Below are positions 44,300-57,885 of a stretch of 64,000 bases of DNA, in pieces. The first letter of the stretch is position 1; the number at the start of each line of letters is the position of its first letter. A program made the translations under genes and the position numbers. This DNA is from Melastoma dodecandrum (lineage: Eukaryota; Streptophyta; Magnoliopsida; Myrtales; Melastomataceae): assembly GCA_029817715.1 (NCBI GenBank), contig JARUPY010000493.1, positions 5,001 through 69,000 on the forward strand. The letters are read 5' to 3'. Below the pieces are notes generated by a model. It was not told the origin of the DNA. It saw only the letters and a program-made list of their open reading frames with translations, and ran no database searches.

Positions 44300-44675
44300 C
44301 CCTATGTCGGACGAGAAAACCCACCCCTTATTGATTTACCTAAGGGGCGGGTTTTCCGACGCCCAATACACGATGGGGATAGGGAGCTTAAGTGTTGGAG
44401 GGGCAGGTATTACAAGAAACCCGCCCCTTGGACACTTAAGCCAATTCACAAACCCGCCCTGCATGAGGGCGCATTTTAAGACCGCGCCCTCATGCATCAC
44501 CACATGGGCGAGTTTTGAAAACCGCGCCCCTGCATGAGGGCGCGTTTTAAAACCCCGCCCTCTTTGTAATCTGAAGGTAAACGCGCCCCTTCAACGGTAA
44601 AACCGTATTTTACGAAACTTGGACCGTATTTCGTAAATTTTTTTTAAAACTAACCGTATTTTCGTACAAAACTCA
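44300..44675 (-). repeat. right MULE terminal inverted repeat
   Basis: This is the reverse complement of the left terminus, with the same order: terminal CAAAACTCA, GGTAAAACCGTATTTT, then GGGCG-rich units with the TGCATGAGGGC spacer and the inner CGGACGA end. The GC-rich units are less regular than on the left. Confidence 0.85.
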
Positions 44676-47167
44676 AAAAAATTCATAGTAAAGAATGAAT
44701 TTGCATCCATGATAATTAACTTCTCTTCCAAAATGATTCATTATCCCCATTCTCATTATGAGTGGATGATCAAATTGCCTTCGGTTACGATCGGTGTTAT
44801 TTTGCTTTCCATGCCGTATCATTCAAAACATATCATACAATTATTAAATAAATTTTAATAAATTTAATAATAGCAAGAGTGATTAATACAAGACGGCACA
44901 TATCCTCTATCTGGCTGCAAATACACAAGAATCAGAAGTTGTTTGGTTCATTGAATTAAATCGAGATTTTTAGCTCTGGCTTCAGTCCATCATTATCGTT
45001 TTGGTTCCACGACTGCAAAAAAAAAATAGATTTAGAAAAATAATATCAGACGTTCCAGAAATATCGATGATCTAACAACTAAAGATATTGCTATACATTT
45101 TTTGATGAAGAAATCGAGACATCGTTCGGTGTAATAAAAAAAGTTTAACTGATTTCGGTTGCATGTTAATTAACTCAAGGGAAGAAGAACTGGGTCAGTC
45201 TGACCACAAGAACACAGGGCGATCCCATCAAAATCATGTCAAATCTATATATTATCACAAAAGATAGTAAAAAAAGAGAGAGATCATTTCACTGTTAATT
45301 CAACCAAGCGAACCCTAAAACATTAACACAATGGAGAAACACAACTTATTTTCGGCTGAATTTTTCTACAAAAGAAAACCCCTGGGAAATTGTTTTTGAG
45401 AAGAGTGGAAAGCAGCACTTCACAAGGACCGATGACTGTTGTCATCTATCTATACGCCCAAACACTACTAATTTAAGACAACAACAAAAACTTACGATGA
45501 AAGTAACATCAATTCACGTGCAGGGTTTGAAGAGAAGAGGGAGGAGCTCCTTTCAGTCCAAGAAGGGGCAAGTTTAGGATCCAGTAAGCTCCCGCTTCAT
45601 TCACTCATTTACCGAGTCCACCGAAACCATTCCAATGGATCTCTACTCCTTAGACGGAGGAATTCGTAGCGATGGGCTCGGACACTGTATTTGGATGAAT
45701 GAGTCGGCAGCCAATCGGAATCCTAACACCACCCACCCTTGGACAGAAGGAAGCTCTCTCTATATCGACATTGTCGTCCCTACAATAAAAGAAAACAGAT
45801 GAATGATATTTCACGATTTGAAAGAGGGGGAGTTTGGGTTTGGTCGATGGAAAAATATGTGCAAAACCAAAGGGTTTTTATAAGGGCATGCGGTGGGTGC
45901 ACAAAGGGAAAGTAGAACACTATTATGGTCATTCTTATCTTCATCCATTAATTTATTCTTGACAGGAAATATTATTTTTATTTATTATTTCTAGTTTTGA
46001 ATTTTAATATTTTAATTAACCATAATAATCTCAACTCGAGTGTTATTGGTTTGGGGCAATTATATAAAATTATATCCTCTCTAAGATAGTATCCTTCAAG
46101 ATAATATCCAAATAAGTAGTTAATGATTATCTTTTATCAAACATTTTTATTGTAATTTTGTTTATTTTATGTAATAATTACAAATATAATGTGTGGATGT
46201 GGTTTAGCATGTAAATATTTCTTCTTCTCATAAAAATCCTAAACCCTAAGAAAAAACTTAGTAATAAGAAAACATTACTATTAGTTTAGGAAATTTAGAA
46301 AATAAATAAAAAGGATAAATAGAAATTAACAATTATTTGATAATAAATGTGTAGTCGTGTTTTTTTATTTCAATTGAAATACATATAGTTAAACTATGTA
46401 AGCTTGATTGAAAATAAAGTGAAGACATAATTAGCAAATGATTATAGCCTACAATTCAATTTCCTAAATAAATTACTAAATTGGGGTTTCAAAAATCAAG
46501 GGAAATTGATTATGCAAGCCCAATTGAAAATTTTCAATAAAAACATAGTTTGAAGTAATTTTGTTTTGTATCTTTAAGCCGCTAACGCGAACTATTCTAG
46601 AAGTTAGAACTGTTATGTAAAAGTATGATATATTATATATTTTCATTTGCAACATACAAAATTGGTTTACGCTCGAAATATTTGCCAATTCCAACAAAGT
46701 GCCTACACTTAAAATAACATTCCCTTTTAATATGTGTTTATCTAAGATCTTATAAATAGAGGGTTAAAAGAAGAAGAGATAAATTAACACCTCAAATAAT
46801 TGGAGATAATTAGAGTGGATCTTTGACACTCGCAAAGCATTGAATTCCTCTTGGGGGGAATAAAAGGAAACGCGAATGAAGAAATCTAGATTAGGGAAAT
46901 ATTGTTCCCGATCCCGAAATTTCAATCGAGACCCGTATAATGTTGCAGATGATTTTGATTGAGAGTAGATAATGACAAATAACATAAGAATTCGTCACTT
47001 GAAAAAAATAGCCATAAAGTTGGGCTTTTAAATGGACCTTGGCCATGTCATTCACGAATTGAAGGTTCATGTCCATGTATATGGGCTAGGTCTTCAATTT
47101 GAATGGGTTCTTGTAATTTTTTACTTAAAAAGTTAATAAAATAAATGAAGGAAAATCATTGAAAAAA
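44676..47167. other. AT-rich intergenic DNA with one GC-richer island
   Basis: I see no gene. An island of more balanced composition at about 45520-45800 (containing CTTAGACGGAGGAATTCGTA) stands out from the surrounding AT-rich sequence. It has no convincing reading frame. A stop-rich AT tract follows to 47167. Confidence 0.5.
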
Positions 47168-50100
47168 ATTTGGGGTATTACAGTTGCCCTTCTTTGCGAG
47201 GGAAGTTTGGAAAAATTTTCTCGCAAAGACTTCAATAATACCCCAAATTGTGGGCTTAGGATATCATTGATAGACCTGTACTTTGGGATCACATCAAGAA
47301 AAATGTCAGTAATAAAGGAGACCATGTGAAATATGGGAGTAATCAAACATGTATGATTATGACATTCATTTCTGCCATGGTTTATTTTGACAATTTATTG
47401 GGATGCTTCTGAGCAAAGTCGGAGAAGGCTTCTGACTTTTCTTTCGGTTCACTATTTATTCTGAAATTTGTCACAGTTGGATTCTAGAACACCTTTTGAC
47501 TCAGATGATCATGTACTTATCGAATGAGTCTTTATCTGGGTTGTAATGTAATTTTGGCATAAGGCCTTTAGATAGAGAATCTGAATTTTTTCATTTTGAA
47601 GGAACGAGTCTAAGGACCTCATCGGAAGCTATTGTACCATAGAGATTCCACCATCCAAGCAGGCCCATCGCCGTTGGGGATTGATGGTCGATCCACTAGA
47701 GTTTTGGAAATCTGTTTTGAGGTGTGCCTTCTCCTCGTTTTGTCCGGGAGATAGCGCCTTTGCTTTTGCGACCGTTCATGTCGGCCCTGGTGCTTTAATT
47801 TGCTCTTTTGTTTCTTTTTGCGCTTTGCTTTTGAAGATTTTAGTCTTTACGCTAATTCTTCTTTTTCTTTGTTGAATCGTAAGGATTTGTGCTGCTTTCT
47901 TTCTCTCTCACCGCCTTGTTGGAGATGCTTTGGACTCCTTGAGAATTTATATTTCTTGATGGTTTATGAGGATTTTCCCCATTTTCTTCTATGTTGATCT
48001 TTTTGGAGCTGCTTTGGACTCATTGAGGATTTGTACGTCTTGCAGAATTGTTGGAGGTTTTCACCCCTGGGTACAAGTCAACTAGCAAGCACGTCTGCTG
48101 ATGGTACCTCTTCACTTGAACCTTGAGGAAGTGTCGCCTCTATGGTCCGTCGCTTCCGGTTTCTAACTCTCGGATCTCCATTAACCTCGATGTAAGGCGA
48201 TCCTTAGACTCGGTGAGACTAGTGTATGTAGAAACTTCGACTTTGGCTCGGAAGGGTTAGCAATGGTCATGTCCGTGTTTGGGATAGAGAATAAATGCTC
48301 GATCTCATCCCGGTCTGAGTATCTTTCGTCAAAGGATTCTTTGTCTGCCCAGATGTATGCATGTGAACCCTCATGGTGTTTGCACTCATCTCTTTGGGTA
48401 AGTGTTTAGGAATGGGCTTGCCTTCTCCATTCTCGCTCAGAAGCATTCTTATTGTCAAAAATCATTTAAAATTGTATGCAAAACGGCACACAAATGCTTA
48501 ATAAGTGAATAGGTTTAGGTACGCAAACCTCTTTAGAAACGTCATACTAAGGTAGTGCTCTTGTGCAAGCTTCATGGGGAAAGTGTTTGCACTTTCATGC
48601 CCCAGTCATGGTCCTCGAGATTAGACTCGGAACGGCTTCTACCCGACCACCCACGTCGTTGCCTAAGAGTTTATACCGTGTTGTGCGGAGTCCATGTGCC
48701 TATACAGTTGACAACGGACGGAAGTGAAGTTAGCTCATGTACTTCGACTCTCGCTTGGAGAGATTATGATAAAGTTGGGTATTCGTTGGGGATATGAGAT
48801 GAATATGCCCATCTCGATGGTTGTTCTGGAAGAATATGCTTGTATATTCTACTCTTGTTAAGGAATGTGGTGTTTGCAATCGACTCCAGCTGGGGAAATG
48901 GAGGTATGACTTCGTCTGGGGAATGATAAGAAATTTGTTAAAGAGTAGTGTAGATAATACTCCCTTTCGATATGATCATCCTTGGTGACAACAAAGGCAA
49001 TCTCGAAGCTTTGGTTCGAAATATTCCACCCGACCGCTCACGCCTTTGTTCGTAATGCAGGATGTTCATGTACCTACACTCGCCAAAGGGCGGACAACAA
49101 GTGAGCTCATGTAACTTGTTCCGTAGAGAAAGTATTAAAATTGGATTAATACTCCCTTTCATGTCTTTTCGCCATTGCGTCTTTGTTAGATATGATCAAA
49201 GGATTGGCGAAATGCTACTCTTGCCATGGACTGTTATTCTTGCCATGGACTGCTATATAAGGTTGCTCATGTACCTGTCAAATACATGGCATGAAAACAA
49301 GTGAGTTTCTGTAACTTGTTTCTTTTAGAGTATAAACGAAGTTTGCTCCTATAACCCCGTTTTATATGAAGGCGAAGTAGAGTTTTGGTACTTCCCTTTT
49401 TATGTGGTTTCATCATTGCGTCTTCGTCCGCAGGAATCAAAGGATTGATGAAATTCTACTCTTGCCTTGTGTCCATTGTACAGGGTTGCTCATATTCATA
49501 TCAAACGGATAATGAGAAAACAAGTGGGATCCTTGTTTCTTTTATAGCAGAAATGATGTTTGCTCATGTAACTTTGTTTCTTCTCTTTTGCGAGAAAGGT
49601 GAAGTAGAGTGTTGGCACTTCCCTTTTATGTTTCGCCAGTGCATCCTTGTCCGCAGGAATCAAAGGATTGGAGAAATCTACTCGTGCCTTGTGTCTGTTG
49701 TATAAGGGTGCTCATGTACCTATCAAATAGATGACGAGAAACAAGTAAGTTCATGTGACTTGTTTCTGTTAGAGTAAGAATAAAGTTTGCTCATGTAACT
49801 TCATTTGTAAGAAAAGTGAAGTAGAGTTTTGGTACTTCCCTTTTGTATGGTTTCGTCATTGCGTCTTCATCCGATGGAATCGAAGGATTTGACGAAATTG
49901 CGACAAGACTTTGGCTTGAAGTTTTGCCACCCTCTCCTTTATCATAGGAGTTGTGTACCGTTCGTGTGAGAAGCTCTTGGACCTGCCCAGGAGACAAAGG
50001 ACGTAAACGAAATGAGCTCATGTAATTTCACTTAGCTTGATGAAGAGAATAATATTTGTATGATTCTCCATTTTTATGTGTATTGTCAACGTTTTTGCAC

Positions 50101-53100
50101 CGGTTCCTTGGGGATGATAAGAAGTTCTCTAAAAAAGGTTGTTTCGAAGCTCCAGTTCGAAATTCGTTGATTGTCTTGATTGTCTGTCTATGACGCTCAT
50201 GTATTCCCTGAGATAAGCATGGAAGGCATAACAAGCAAGCTCAAGTAACTCGTTTTGCAAAAAAAGCATTAGTCAAGAAATGAATACTCCCTTTCATGTG
50301 ATTCGTTGGTTTGTCAACGGAGAATTAACCAAGATTGCTCAGTCGTGTCCTAGGATAGCTTAGAGATTTGGCCCAGGATCGCTTGGAGATATGTCCATGA
50401 TCACTTAGAGATTTGCCAAAGGATCGGTCGGGGATTTGCCTTACGATCGCTCGGAGATTTGCCCCAGGATCGGTCGGGGATTTGCCCCAGGATCGCTCGG
50501 AATTTGCCCCGGACTGTTCTCGTGTTGTCGTCGTTGTTGTTTTGCCAACGAAGGCTGTTTCGAAACTTTGGCTCGAAAATTTTCCACCCTACCACCCTCG
50601 ACTTCATCGTCTGCCTAGGATGTTCATGTACCTATGAGACAGGTCGAAGGGCAATACAAGTAAGCTCATGTAACCTGTTCTGCAGAGAAAGTATTAGTTG
50701 AAGAACGAATACTCCCTTTCATGTAGATTGTCGTTTTGTTGACAACGAATGATATTTTGAAGCTTTGACTCAAAACTGTTTCAAGGCTTTGGCTCGAAAC
50801 TTACGATGAAAGCCACCCACGCCTTCGTCAACATGCGACAAGGGCTAAAATAAGTGAGCTCATGTAACTTATTTTTACAAGAAAGAATTGATCCAGGTAC
50901 AAATACTCCTTTTCATGTGTTGTAATGTCGAAGAGTATCTGCGTTGAGTGCTTGTGGCAGTTCTTCTCGGTTAAGATGGTTGCTTTCTAGAAAGGGCGTG
51001 CTTGATAGTGAACGTTTCCTTAGTAGTTCGAAGAAAAATGTCTTTTGAAATTGTTGGTATTTGACAGGATCCATTTAAGAATATCGTCGCCAAGTCGGTT
51101 ATCCTTGGATGTGCATTGTTGATTGCCTATTGAGGTGGGTCTGGGTGGGCAACTGGCCTCTCATGTAGTGGGCCTTCTCCTTGGGACGAGCTCCAGAGAA
51201 TCAGTAATTGAATTTATGCTGGATTGATCACTTAGGTAAGTGGATGAGCTTGATGGGAGTTGCCCCAGTCCGAGCACGCGTCATCATTAGGTAGATTGCG
51301 TGTTCTTTGGTGTAGATTGAAGATGTTATGTAAGCGTTTCCCCAAACGATTCGTCTTGTATTGTGAGATAAATGGATGCCCCGGTGTGGGCGGTTTAAAT
51401 ATCGGTGGCCCCGCCAGACATGTCTTGAGTTATTGGAAGGCGAGTAACGCAAATGGGAGCTTCTGATGCCGATCACGCTATGTATTTGTCGTCTCTTGAA
51501 GAATCTGTTCCATCTTCATGTTTTTGTCGTGGGAATGCTTTGGATCCGGTGTTCGTGGAGTTCCAGTTATCTGAGAGACGGTGAGGTCGATTGCTTGTAG
51601 GTGTCCCGATCTCGCGATGTCATTGTGAAGGCGGGGTTTGCCCCTTGTGCCCTTGTTGTGGATCGATGCTTGTGTTTATGCTGGGGAATCGTCCTTGTCT
51701 GGAATAGAAGTTTTCATTGGTGTCGAAGTTGTGCCGACTGATGACTGTGGTTGGCTGGTGAGATGTAACCTCCTTAGGGTTTTCTTGTTGTTGTAGATTC
51801 TACTTTGAACTTTGGTAGCCGTTGGGTGATCTTTGGTGTTCGTGCTTGGCTTTGTACTTTGGTAGCCGGTGATATCACTTTAGGCTCATGTCGTTCAATG
51901 CACGGCTTTGGACCTTGGTAGCCGTAATGGAAACTTCGGTCTTCATGTTGTTAGATGTTCGACTTTGGGCCTTGGTAGTCATCAATAAATCTTTGGCATT
52001 CTTGTGCTTGTAAATTTGTAATGTCATGCTTTGTCCCTAGTCCCGTTCGAAGAGCCATGTTGGAGAATTAAACCTCGGAAGGAAGATAGAGAGAATGTTT
52101 GGATTAGTATCATGCAACAATGTAATCGATGCATGATAAATTTGTGATGATATTTATTCGCACTCGTATATACAGAAAATTATGCATTCTTGTGTTTGTA
52201 CTTAATCGCATTCGTAATGATGCTATGGAGCAGTTACTATGAATGACATGATTATGTAACTACTGCAATCAAACATACACTCATGTGGTCATGCGAATGG
52301 ATGAATGCAGTAAGCAGTAAAATAGGTAGGAATAGGAGAAATGAAGGTTCTTGAAGCCCATTGTAAAAAGTACCCAACTGCAAAACGAGCAACGTTAGTT
52401 TACAGTTTATCGGAAGACAAGCGTACCTACTACCTGTCCCTGCACAAGTAGCAGTCACTCAGGAACATAAAAATGCACGTGCGGCATCTAGTACCTGTAG
52501 TGAGCAATCAATGCTAGACTCGGATGAAGGCTTCTAAACCTCTCTCGGACAAAGAGAGGCGGGGCCTTGGCCAAATACCATACCGCGAAGAGCAATACGG
52601 CTGGGCCTCTCGGTGACCCACTAAACATCCTAGCCCCAGGTTCGGGCATACCTAGACATGCTAAGGAAAGCGGTAAACAAACACAATCATGAAGCAAACA
52701 AAGGGCAACGAGCCAAGCAAGTACATGCACAAACAAGAACTCCTCTCTGCATGTGGAAGAAATGTAAGAGCTTTTGGTAAGAATCCACATGCGGATTCCC
52801 CAGCGGAGTCACCGTCCGGGATGTCCGCATGCCTTCCGGCCTAGCACGCGCGTGACGGTTCGGACGACACGAGGATCCGAGCCCGCTCTCCAAGGCCCAA
52901 CCGATCGACGTCACGGCTCGAGCGTCGGACGCTGCGGAAGGGAATTGGGTGATCCCTCCTTAGGTTCCTAACTAGGCCTGCTCGGGCCCTCACCGACCGT
53001 CTCTGTTTTCCTAAGAGGCACGGGCGAAAGGCGAAGCATGATCCGAAGAAGGAACTTTCGGGAGAAATCGGGAGCGGCTCGTGTCATCAGTTCGTCATCT

Positions 53101-53590
53101 AAAATGGCTCCGTAAAAAGTTTCTTGTCGTTTAACCTAGGTAAATTATACGGAGTCGCCACCGACTTTATTTACAAAATCTGTTTAAGTCGGAAAAAACA
53201 GTGGTTCGATGATCCTTAATTACTAACTCTTACATCTAAACATGCAAGAAGGTGGCGTTTACTCCAAAAGTTTGCTTTTGGTTAACGGTATTGAACCCGA
53301 TCCGGGCATGATTCTGGACTCACGTCAATGTTTTACGGGAGTTGGACTCGGTTCGAGCTTTGGACCCGAACTCATGTGTGTTTGGCAAATAACATGCGAC
53401 AATAAACCCATGGGCCTAGGGCACGCGGACAAGCACATAAAATTATTGAGATCAAAATGAGCGGGGAAGGGTGGTGATCGTGGGCCTATGCACTTGCGCC
53501 CACGACCCGTTATATGTGGAAATAAAAAGAACGGGAGGCCCGTACCTCCCTCATGTACATGTGGCCTGCCGGGATGGCATATCATTAGCT
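47168..53590 (-). mobile_element. diverged second copy of the LARD-like LTR element
   Basis: From 47183 to 52821 the sequence follows the interior of the 28175-40425 element with many substitutions: the same GCTCATGTAACTTGTT-type repeats, the AGATTTGCCCCAGGATCGG cluster (about 50345-50510) and the GGCTTTGGACCTTGGTAGCC series. The polypurine-side hairpin (47168-47249) and the primer-side boundary (CCAGCGGAGTCACCGTCCGGGA before 52822, given here in two parts as CCAGCGGAGTC and ACCGTCCGGGA) are kept. The right LTR begins TGTCCGCATGCC at 52822 and is alignable for about 770 bp. The left LTR is not recognisable. The 5639-bp interior has no gag-pol either. It is an older insertion of the same or a sister family. 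Confidence 0.8.
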
Positions 53591-54612
53591 AAGCTCGCCA
53601 GTTGGGGCCGCTTTTGTGGAGCATCCACCACGGTCGAACTCCACGTGTCGTCATGTCTTGAGCACCGTCTACAGGGACTCCTTCTAGGTGTGTTGAAGTT
53701 AACAAATGATGTTGATGGTGCATGGGTACCTGCAAGCTCAATAATGAAACAATCAAAGAGCCCAAAACAACTTAATGATGCAATGTAGGGGAAAATGTCG
53801 AAAAATATGCAAACGGGCTCTAAAAATCATTAAATTATAGGAATATATTCTTAACCTGATAAAATCATCAGATATCAAATTTGGAATAAAGATATTAAGC
53901 CCAACATAGCAGAAAATTTCACGAAATTGGGACGGACCCGACACGCGATCTCATTGCGGACCCCTTAAAGAAAAATATATAACTTTTAATCTATAAATCC
54001 AAATGAGGCAAAATCAGTGTTAAAAGATGTTTAACTTAAGGGAGATCATGTTTGTAAAATTTTACAGGAAATAGATTCATAGAAACCAAATGAAATTGGT
54101 TGTATAGAAACAAAACTGTTGAAAACGTTCAGATCACATGTCAAAATCTTTTTAAGCATATTTTAATCAGAAGACGTCAAAATTCAGTAAAATAAAATTA
54201 ATATCTTTCTAGTCATGTAAGAAGTAATATATTAAAATTTCAAAATTTTTGAACATGTACAAATTTTAAAACAAAATAATTTATTATATATGGTACCGAA
54301 AACATGGCAGAAATATGGTTAATATTCAGAAAATCATACCTTGAAATCTAAAAATGATAAATTCATGCATAATATATCAAAAGAAAGATCATTAAACGTG
54401 ATTTCTATAAAAATTATTTTTATAATTAAAGTATATTCTGAAGAAGAAAAACAGATCAAGCACATGCGTGTTTTGTAGTTCGTTATTCCAACATATGGAA
54501 CCCAAATATAATTAGTCAAAAGTAAGGGAAAACCCAACCAAATTGGCTAAAATTTAATCACAATCATGTTAACAAGATAAATGACCGATACAACCAGATT
54601 TTGTCTGATTCC
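53591..54612. other. AT-rich DNA, possible rest of the older LTR
   Basis: This may be the remainder of the right LTR of the older element, but I could not match it to the young LTR. No gene is seen. It runs into the copia fragment. Confidence 0.4.
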
Positions 54613-54733
54613 GCAGAAGGAGATTCTTCTAGAGTTCATCAGCACCCATGATCAACCTGCAGATGTTCTTACCAAGGCGGTGTCTTCTGAGAAGTTCGAG
54701 ACATTCAAAGACTTCTTGAAGATCATAAATTAG
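54613..54733 (+). pseudogene. Ty1/copia RNase H C-terminus
   Basis: The last ~38 codons of a copia polyprotein: EFISTHDQPADVLTKAVSS, then FETFKDFLKIIN and TAG at 54731-54733. The QxADxLTK motif is characteristic of the end of copia RNase H. The upstream polyprotein is missing. Confidence 0.88.
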
Positions 54734-54740
54734 GAGGAGG

Positions 54741-55127
54741 TGTTGAAGGTAATTTATTATCAAGATTAATGGATATTAAAGTTAGTATCGTAAATGTCAT
54801 GTAAGTGGGTCATTAAGGAGGCTATTAAATATGTCATTAAATATGTCGGTTTCTATTGTCATTTGAGTTTCATACTCCTCCCTATATATAAAGGGACATG
54901 TAGACATTTCATGTAAGAGTATAAGAGAAAGTTTAGAAAGAGAAATAGTAGCCAAAACACTCCTCGTAGGTGCAGTAGCTCTACAGAAGGTTTCCTCTAT
55001 TCTACAGAAGGTCGTCAGTAATACAGAACCTACATTCTGCTAGCACCTTCTCCCTTCCTATGCAATCCTACACACATAACCTGCACCAAGAAGTTCCTCT
55101 GTTTTTTCTTGAATTATCACTCCAACA
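54741..55127 (+). mobile_element. Ty1/copia 3' LTR with polypurine tract
   Basis: A 387-bp LTR from TGTTGAAGG to CTCCAACA, directly preceded by the purine tract AGGAGGAGG (54732-54740). It contains a plausible TATA box and transcription start region (CTCCCTATATATAAAGGG, 54877-54894). Only the 3' end of the element survives. Confidence 0.88.
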
Positions 55128-57600
55128 AATTTGACGATACTTATTTTAACAAAATAATATTTGTATCAATTTAAATACAAATGGAGATATTTGTCACAAT
55201 TTGAGAGGTGGATATTTGAGACAAATATTAAATTATAAAAAATTTGTATTTATCCACATAGTTTATCACAGTTAAAACATAAAGCCAAATAGATCAAGGG
55301 GAATAAGTCAAGAGGGAAGATCAAGTGCTTGTTTTTCAAATTGTAACTAAATTTATTAAATGTATATATGTAATTTTTAATTAATTTTAATTAACTAAAT
55401 TCAATAATTTTATAAGGTAGATATTACATATGTTTATGGAAAAATATACAATTTAATTTTTTTAAGCAAATTTTAATTAAAAATACTCAATTTTTTGATA
55501 GTTACAATTATTTTATTAACTTAATTTAAATATGTATTTTTGCTTCAAATTTTAAAAGTAACGAGATACTAGGCAAGAAAATCAATATAAAATATTCATA
55601 AAATATTTTATTAGAAAAAGAAGAAATAAAATATAGTTTCTTTTCAAACAGATTCTTCTCCTTCACTCTTGTGGGTGGGCAAGTAAATGTATTGACAACG
55701 ATCCATTTTTTGGATTGGGAGATTCTGAATGGTCTCTTCTATTCAACTTTCGAATACTTGGATATGGCTTACTCTCCTCAAGTCCTGTTTTTGGACATCG
55801 GATTTTTTTCTCGAGGATTATTAACTTGGCTCAATACCACATTTTCCATGTTGTCGTAAGTATTTATTTATTTATTTACATATTTTTTCCATATGATTAG
55901 TTTCTTAATGTATTTAACTTAGTTGCTTCCCATCCATGTTTTATTTTATATTTGTTATTAATTATTTAGGATAAGGCTAAATAATAGTATATATTATCCA
56001 ATCATATGCCCAAAAACACATATTAATAAATCAATTTCTTAAAATTTAAAACTCAATACAAATTAAAGATTTTTATAAAATCCCCTAAATTCGGAGCTTT
56101 TTTAGGGTTAAGAAACAATCTAATCAATTTAATAATTACATTCTCCAATATAAGTTAAATATATTATTGAATTTACAGAAATATGGGGATGATAGAACTA
56201 ATATTAATTAATTTGTCTAAAATATAAATTAATAAATTTTGAAGAAAATGTATTACGAAATCAGTATTTTGTAATTTAAGTATTACTAGATTTTTATAAA
56301 TTGAAACTCTTAGATAATTGTCAATTATTAATATTCGATATAAACAAAAAATTTAATATATGGAAGAAATGGGCATTAAGCTAACAAAAAAATCCAATTA
56401 ATTTGATAACTACATGTTTCTCTCAATATAACTTAAATATTTAATTAAATTTAATTATTTATTAGTTTGTTCCAAAAATAATTTAACTTAATAATATCTA
56501 TCCAAAGATATGCCAAAACAATATTAATAAATGAACTTTTTTTTAATTTAAAATTCTCCTATGGCTTTTTATAAACCCCCTTAAGAAAATGGGGCATCCA
56601 ATATAAATTAAATATTGAGAAGGGTTGTTTAACATATAATACGTAGCTTGTCCATGAAGCTTTCGTTGATAGTGATTTCGAGATGGAAATTGATATTATT
56701 GTCGAAGAAGATATAAGTGAAGATGTTGATGAAGACGAAGATAGTGGCCATGGGTTTTAGTGTACGTGTTTAGTCAATTTTTATTTATTTATGTGTTTTA
56801 ATAATTTTTTCATGAAAATGGTGAAGTGTTAAGTCCGACGGCTTGATTAAAAGAGCGGGATCTTCAGAGAAACTAAAGGAAAAATTAGGGACAGACTTGG
56901 AATCCGATGTTGCAAAACCACCAGCATTGCCAGTGCTGCCATTACTTGAGTAGTCATTAATCGGTCTCTTCTGCTCATTAGAATCAAGATTGGTTCCCCA
57001 GAAACCCGACATCAGGTTACCAGAACTGTCCATTTTAATTGTAATATCAAGCACAATATGTTCAGCAAGTTGGACGCCTGTTGTTTTATTGTTAATGTGA
57101 AAGATGAAGGGAACATCTTGAGCATAGCTCTCACATTGCCTATATTGTCATTGCTTTTCATGAGTGTATTTTCATTTTATTTCCTCTTAGATTTGTTGAC
57201 GAAGGACATTGCACGTCCGAAAGATATTGTTAATAAGGTGGTGGGGAAAGAGAACTACAATTATAGTAAACCAAGGGCACATCCTTCTCTTATTAGTAAT
57301 CGAATTATGATTTAATCCTTATTTAACATCAATAATTTTTGTTAACTTGTATGGTAAAAATAAGACAGAAGAAAAAAGATATATTATTTAACTATTTCTT
57401 CAAATTCAAAAAATAGTTAGGAGATCTAGCCTTTACATTATTTGTAGCCATATTTTCTATTTCACAAAAAAAAAAAGAATGTCCAATAAATAAAATATCC
57501 ACTAACATAAATTATTTTCAGTTAATTTTTTTTAGCTTTTATAATATATAAAATTTTTGGGTAATTTGTTTTTTGATTTTGTAAATAAAGATATTTTGTT
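55128..57600. other. AT-rich intergenic DNA
   Basis: No gene that I can support. A short acidic frame ends near 56757 (EEDISEDVDEDEDSGHGF). A minus-strand frame at 56785-57054 has protein-like composition (SGFWGTNLDSNEQKRPINDY) but no recognisable family; it could be a captured exon fragment. Confidence 0.45.
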
Positions 57601-57619
57601 TGCAAAGGTCGGTCGGCTT

Positions 57620-57790
57620 ATATTCTATGGACATTCCTTTCCCTCCAAAACCTAAATCGATCTGGCTCAGCCGCGCGGACTGACCTCGGGTGCGTGTGTT
57701 CCTCCTTCCTTACGCCAAGCTTCGTCTCTTCCCCTTGGTTTCTCTCTTCTCTCTCGTCGCTTGGTTCTTTCGGGGAGTATCGTGTGGCTG
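57620..57790 (+). promoter_or_regulatory. putative first non-coding exon of the RING ligase gene
   Basis: A CT-rich segment (CTTCGTCTCTTCCCCTTGG and repeats of TCTCTCTTC) looks like a plant 5' untranslated exon and is followed by a possible donor (GGCTG/GTAATC at about 57790). A possible acceptor (ATGCGACAG, 59291-59299) lies 31 bp before the coding ATG, giving a 5' untranslated intron of about 1.5 kb. This is inference from composition and splice-site-like sequence. Confidence 0.4.
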
Positions 57791-57885
57791 GTAATCACAG
57801 CCCAGCCCGATTTCGTTTTGCTAAATAATTGAACTCCTTGTTGCTCGTTTTCTGATTTTGGTCGCGGTTGTTTTTTTCTTTTTTC

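Larger units (their letters stand above)
24628..44675 (-). mobile_element. decayed Mutator-like element (MULE) with PMD gene, twice interrupted
   Basis: Long terminal inverted repeats (24628-24965 and about 44300-44675) bracket a transposase and a plant-mobile-domain gene, both on the minus strand. Removing the LTR retrotransposon (28175-40425) and the solo LTR (42385-43878) leaves about 6.3 kb. The flanking nonamers, AAAAAAGTT on the left and AAAAAATTC on the right, are only partly alike, so the 9-bp target duplication is degraded or the termini are a few bases off. MULEs carrying PMD genes are known in plants. The element is non-functional: the transposase is split by the insertion and has several frame breaks. 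Confidence 0.82.

Noticed and set aside
56785..57054. Minus-strand 89-codon frame with protein-like composition
   Set aside because: No family recognised, no neighbours or splice sites supporting a gene. Mentioned only in the intergenic entry.
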